This document shows, piece after piece, positions 61,969 through 64,000 of a stretch of 64,000 bases of DNA; position 1 is the first letter of the stretch; each line of letters starts with the position of its first letter. Under the pieces are notes generated by a model. It made no database searches. It was given only the letters and a program-made list of their open reading frames with translations, and was not told the DNA's origin. Location: assembly GCF_030499575.1 (NCBI RefSeq), contig NZ_JASTLC010000001.1:2690001-2754000 (forward strand), in the 5' to 3' direction. Origin of the DNA: Streptomyces sp. DG2A-72 (lineage in GTDB: Bacteria; Actinomycetota; Actinomycetes; Streptomycetales; Streptomycetaceae). A program made the position numbers and the translations under genes.

Positions 61969-63240
61969 TCACTTGCTGAAGTCCGGCACCAGCTTGGCGA
62001 TCGCGGTCTCAGCGTTGCGCAGGCCGTCGTCCAGGGACGCCTTGCCACCGGCGATGCCGTTCAGCTCGGTGTCGAGCGGGGTCCACAGGGAGCTGTACTC
62101 GGGCAGTGCCGGGCGCGGCTGGGCTACGGACAGGACACCCTGGTAGCCGGCGATGCCCGGGTCGGCCTTGACCTCGGCGGTGTAGGCGTCGTCGCGGGTG
62201 GGCAGCGTGGAGTTCTTCAGGGCGATGGTCTCCTGGGACTTCGCCGAGGTCATGAACTTCACGAACTTCAGCGCGGCCTGCTGCTTCGACTCGTCGGAGC
62301 CGGCGTACACGGAGAGGTTGTGGCCGCCGGTCGGGGCGCCCGCCTTGCCGGTGGAGCCGGCCGGGACGGTGGTGATGCCGAGGTTGGCCTTGTCCTTGAA
62401 CGCGGAGCCCTTGTAGAAGTTGGTGATCTCCCATGGGCCCTGGATGATCGCGGCGACCTTGCCGCTGACGAACGCGTCCTGGATGTGGGCGTAGGCGTCG
62501 GCGGTGGTGTCGGCCTTGTGCAGGCCCTTGCCGTCGAAGAGGTCCAGCCAGGTGCCGTACGCCTTCTTGGCCTCGGCCGAGTTGACGGTGATCTTCTTGG
62601 CGTCGGCGTCGACGGTGTCGGTGCCCTCGCCATAGAGGAAGGGCTGGGCGTAGTAGCCCGCGGTGGAGCCCCAGTAGCCGTCGACGCCGGTCTTGTCCTT
62701 GATCGTGGCAGCGGCCTTCTTCAGGTCGTCCCAGGTCTTCGGGGCCTCGACGCCGGCCTTGTCGAAGAGTTCCTTGTTGTAGACCAGCGCGAGGGTGTCG
62801 GTGACGAGCGGCACGCCGTAGGTCTTGTCCTCGTACTTGGCCTGCTCGATCAGGCTGGGCTGGAACTTGCTCTCGTCGGCGAGGGCCTCGGTGCCGTCCA
62901 GCGGAAGGAAGAAGCCCTTCTTGGCGAAGGCGGGCGTCCAGCCGACCTCGGAGCGCAGCACGTCCGGGGCGCCGCTGGCACCGGCGGCGGTGTCGAACTT
63001 GTTCTGCGCCTGGTCGAAGGGGACGTTGACGTAGTTGACCTTGATGTCCTTGTTGGCGGCCTCGAACTCCTTGACCAGGGCCTGGTACGTCGGCGCCTCA
63101 TTCGTGGCGTTGGAGGTGTCCCACCAGGTGATGGTGACCGGACCGTCGGCCTTGTCGCCGCTGTCGCTGTCTGAGCCGCAGGCCGTCGCCGCGAGAGCGA
63201 GGGACGCCACCAGCGCGGTGGCCGCTATGCCACGCCGCAT
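61969..63240 (-). CDS. malE: Maltose/maltodextrin-binding lipoprotein
   Basis: A 423-residue lipoprotein with signal MRRGIAATALVASLALA and lipobox ATAC (acylated Cys21). It captures maltose and maltodextrins outside the membrane and delivers them to MalFG. The solute-binding fold is complete: WWDTSNATNEAPTYQAL near 39-55, NYVNVPFDQAQNKFDTAAGA near 69-88, and the mid-chain IIQGPWEITNFYKGS. AAGGAG is 6-7 bases before the ATG. It is divergent from malR across a 380-bp region with two GCAAG-type inverted repeats, and is the first gene of the mal operon. Confidence 0.96.
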   Translation of the reverse strand: MRRGIAATALVASLALAATACGSDSDSGDKADGPVTITWWDTSNATNEAPTYQALVKEFEAANKDIKVNYVNVPFDQAQNKFDTAAGASGAPDVLRSEVGWTPAFAKKGFFLPLDGTEALADESKFQPSLIEQAKYEDKTYGVPLVTDTLALVYNKELFDKAGVEAPKTWDDLKKAAATIKDKTGVDGYWGSTAGYYAQPFLYGEGTDTVDADAKKITVNSAEAKKAYGTWLDLFDGKGLHKADTTADAYAHIQDAFVSGKVAAIIQGPWEITNFYKGSAFKDKANLGITTVPAGSTGKAGAPTGGHNLSVYAGSDESKQQAALKFVKFMTSAKSQETIALKNSTLPTRDDAYTAEVKADPGIAGYQGVLSVAQPRPALPEYSSLWTPLDTELNGIAGGKASLDDGLRNAETAIAKLVPDFSK

Positions 63241-63373
63241 GAGTTCTCCTTGAGGGTTAAAGCCCGAGTGGTGCAGGGGGCGGTCCCGTCGTCCGTCCCT
63301 GCGACTTGCCGACTGCGCCGTTGCGGCGGCCGGGCGTCGAGAACGTAACAGCGATGTAAGCATCGCGAAAGTC

Positions 63374-63394
63374 CTTGCAGCAAAAATGCGCAAG
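63374..63394. promoter_or_regulatory. MalR operator candidate 1 upstream of malE
   Basis: CTTGC (63374-63378) and GCAAG (63390-63394) are inverted around an A-rich centre. It lies about 134 bp upstream of the malE start. CTTGCAG-type repeats are the known binding sequence of streptomycete MalR/Reg1. Confidence 0.6.
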
Positions 63395-63482
63395 ACGTCT
63401 CTGAAGTTATCCGGGCGTGACCTGTCGTCGACCGCTGTGAGACCGTTGTTCTGCGGGGTTGAGCGGGCATGGACGGTGCTGT

Positions 63483-63504
63483 GCAAGACTCTGCAAACTC
63501 TTGC
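63483..63504. promoter_or_regulatory. MalR operator candidate 2 near the malR start
   Basis: GCAAGA (63483-63488) and TCTTGC (63499-63504) are perfect inverted arms around CTCTGCAAAC. The right half, ACTCTTGCCG, is shared with the pulA and amylase sites. It lies 24-45 bp before an ATG at 63528 and fits autoregulation of malR. Confidence 0.62.
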
Positions 63505-63620
63505 CGTTCGTTTCCCGAGGGGACGCCATGCCGCAGCAACCCGCACCGCGCAGGTCAACCACCCGCGCCCGGCGTCCGGTCGGTGTGCAAGGCGTGGGAC
63601 GGCCGGTACAGTCCAACCCC

Positions 63621-64000
63621 GTGACCACACGGCTTGCCGACATCGCTGCTCAGGCGGGGGTGAGCGAAGCGACCGTCAGCCGCGTCCTCAACGGGAAGCC
63701 GGGCGTCGCCGCCACCACCCGCCAGTCCGTGCTGGCCGCGCTGGACGTGCTCGGCTACGAGCGCCCCGTGCGGCTGCGGCAGCGCAGCGAGGGCCTGGTG
63801 GGCCTGATCACCCCGGAGCTGGAGAACCCGATATTCCCGGCGCTGGCCCAGGTGATCGGCCAGGCGCTGACGCGGCAGGGCTACACACCGGTGCTGGCCA
63901 CCCAGACCCCGGGCGGTTCGACGGAGGACGAGCTGACCGAGATGCTCGTCGACCGGGGCGTCGCCGGGATCATCTACGTCTCCGGACTGCACGCCGACAC
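63621..64000 (+). CDS. malR: LacI-family maltose repressor (3' end outside window)
   Basis: The first 126 codons of a LacI/GalR-type repressor. The helix-turn-helix is TRLADIAAQAGVSEATVSRV, followed by the hinge region and the start of the sugar-binding domain (GLVGLITPELENPIFPAL, then ELTEMLVDRGVAGIIYVSG). In Streptomyces MalR (Reg1) represses malEFG and secreted amylase genes, with release by maltodextrins. GTG 63621 gives the N-terminus known for the family and lies 9 bases after TACAGT, possibly a leaderless -10 box. An in-frame ATG at 63528 with GAGGGGA upstream is a real alternative. The gene runs off the window. Confidence 0.92.
   Translation, partial: MTTRLADIAAQAGVSEATVSRVLNGKPGVAATTRQSVLAALDVLGYERPVRLRQRSEGLVGLITPELENPIFPALAQVIGQALTRQGYTPVLATQTPGGSTEDELTEMLVDRGVAGIIYVSGLHAD

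Overview
The window is a 64 kb stretch of chromosome from a Streptomyces-type actinomycete. The evidence is very high G+C with strong third-position bias, frequent GTG starts behind GGAGG-type ribosome sites, actinobacterial single-copy families (MarP-like protease, DUF4191, DUF4240, LL-Dap-type wall enzymes), and the gene set glnA / glnII / lipBA / malEFG-aglA. As far as I remember it, the order resembles the core region of S. coelicolor from the pyruvate dehydrogenase E1 gene to malR. I see no tRNA, rRNA, CRISPR array, prophage or transposase.

Layout. 1-9.7 kb: a 5'-truncated aceE, a WYL regulator, DUF4240, a FemX-like peptidyltransferase, a PGRP amidase, a CvpA-trypsin (MarP-like) protease, a GNAT enzyme and a TIGR01777 epimerase. 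9.8-16.3 kb: an FAD oxidoreductase, an HTH-TPR regulator, the lipoate genes lipB and lipA, and DUF4191. 16.2-18.1 kb: an apparently accessory two-gene flavin reductase / acyl-CoA-dehydrogenase-like monooxygenase unit. 18.2-28 kb: RDD protein, glnA and glnII, both behind arrays of GlnR half-sites, with htpX-pspAB and several enzymes between them. 28.2-36 kb: a MarR / alpha-beta hydrolase divergent pair with a clear operator, ArsC, a NarL-type two-component system, a secreted DUF1996 protein, a lipoprotein and a truncated TPR gene. 36-42 kb: a membrane protein with a sigma-like cytoplasmic half, a decayed PDR/VanB oxidoreductase next to a TetR gene, a CHMI-like tautomerase and a receiver-PP2C phosphatase.

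42-64 kb is a polysaccharide region: a giant secreted alpha-amylase/pullulanase, a GH62 arabinofuranosidase behind a shattered GH30 xylanase relic with a CebR-type operator, a 23-codon relic of a second alpha-amylase, a DUF485/acetate-type symporter pair, a secreted alpha-amylase, an I36-like secreted protein, a lipoprotein divergent from a kinase / degenerate-kinase / response-regulator operon, then aglA-malG-malF-malE and the start of malR. Sites sharing an ACTCTTGC(T/C)G core lie upstream of pulA, the amylase gene and malE, which fits one MalR regulon: extracellular starch cleavage, maltodextrin import, intracellular alpha-glucosidase.

Cross-cutting features. A dispersed element with the core GGGGCGCGGGGAACTGCGCG occurs at five loci, once as a perfect 29-bp inverted repeat that abuts the truncated TPR gene. 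Several perfect hairpins mark ends of transcription units. The least ordinary items are the sigma-like transmembrane fusion, the three-protein kinase/pseudokinase/regulator cassette with its palindromic operator, the flavin monooxygenase island, and the CAZyme relics. Function calls rest on motif recognition only; no database search was run.
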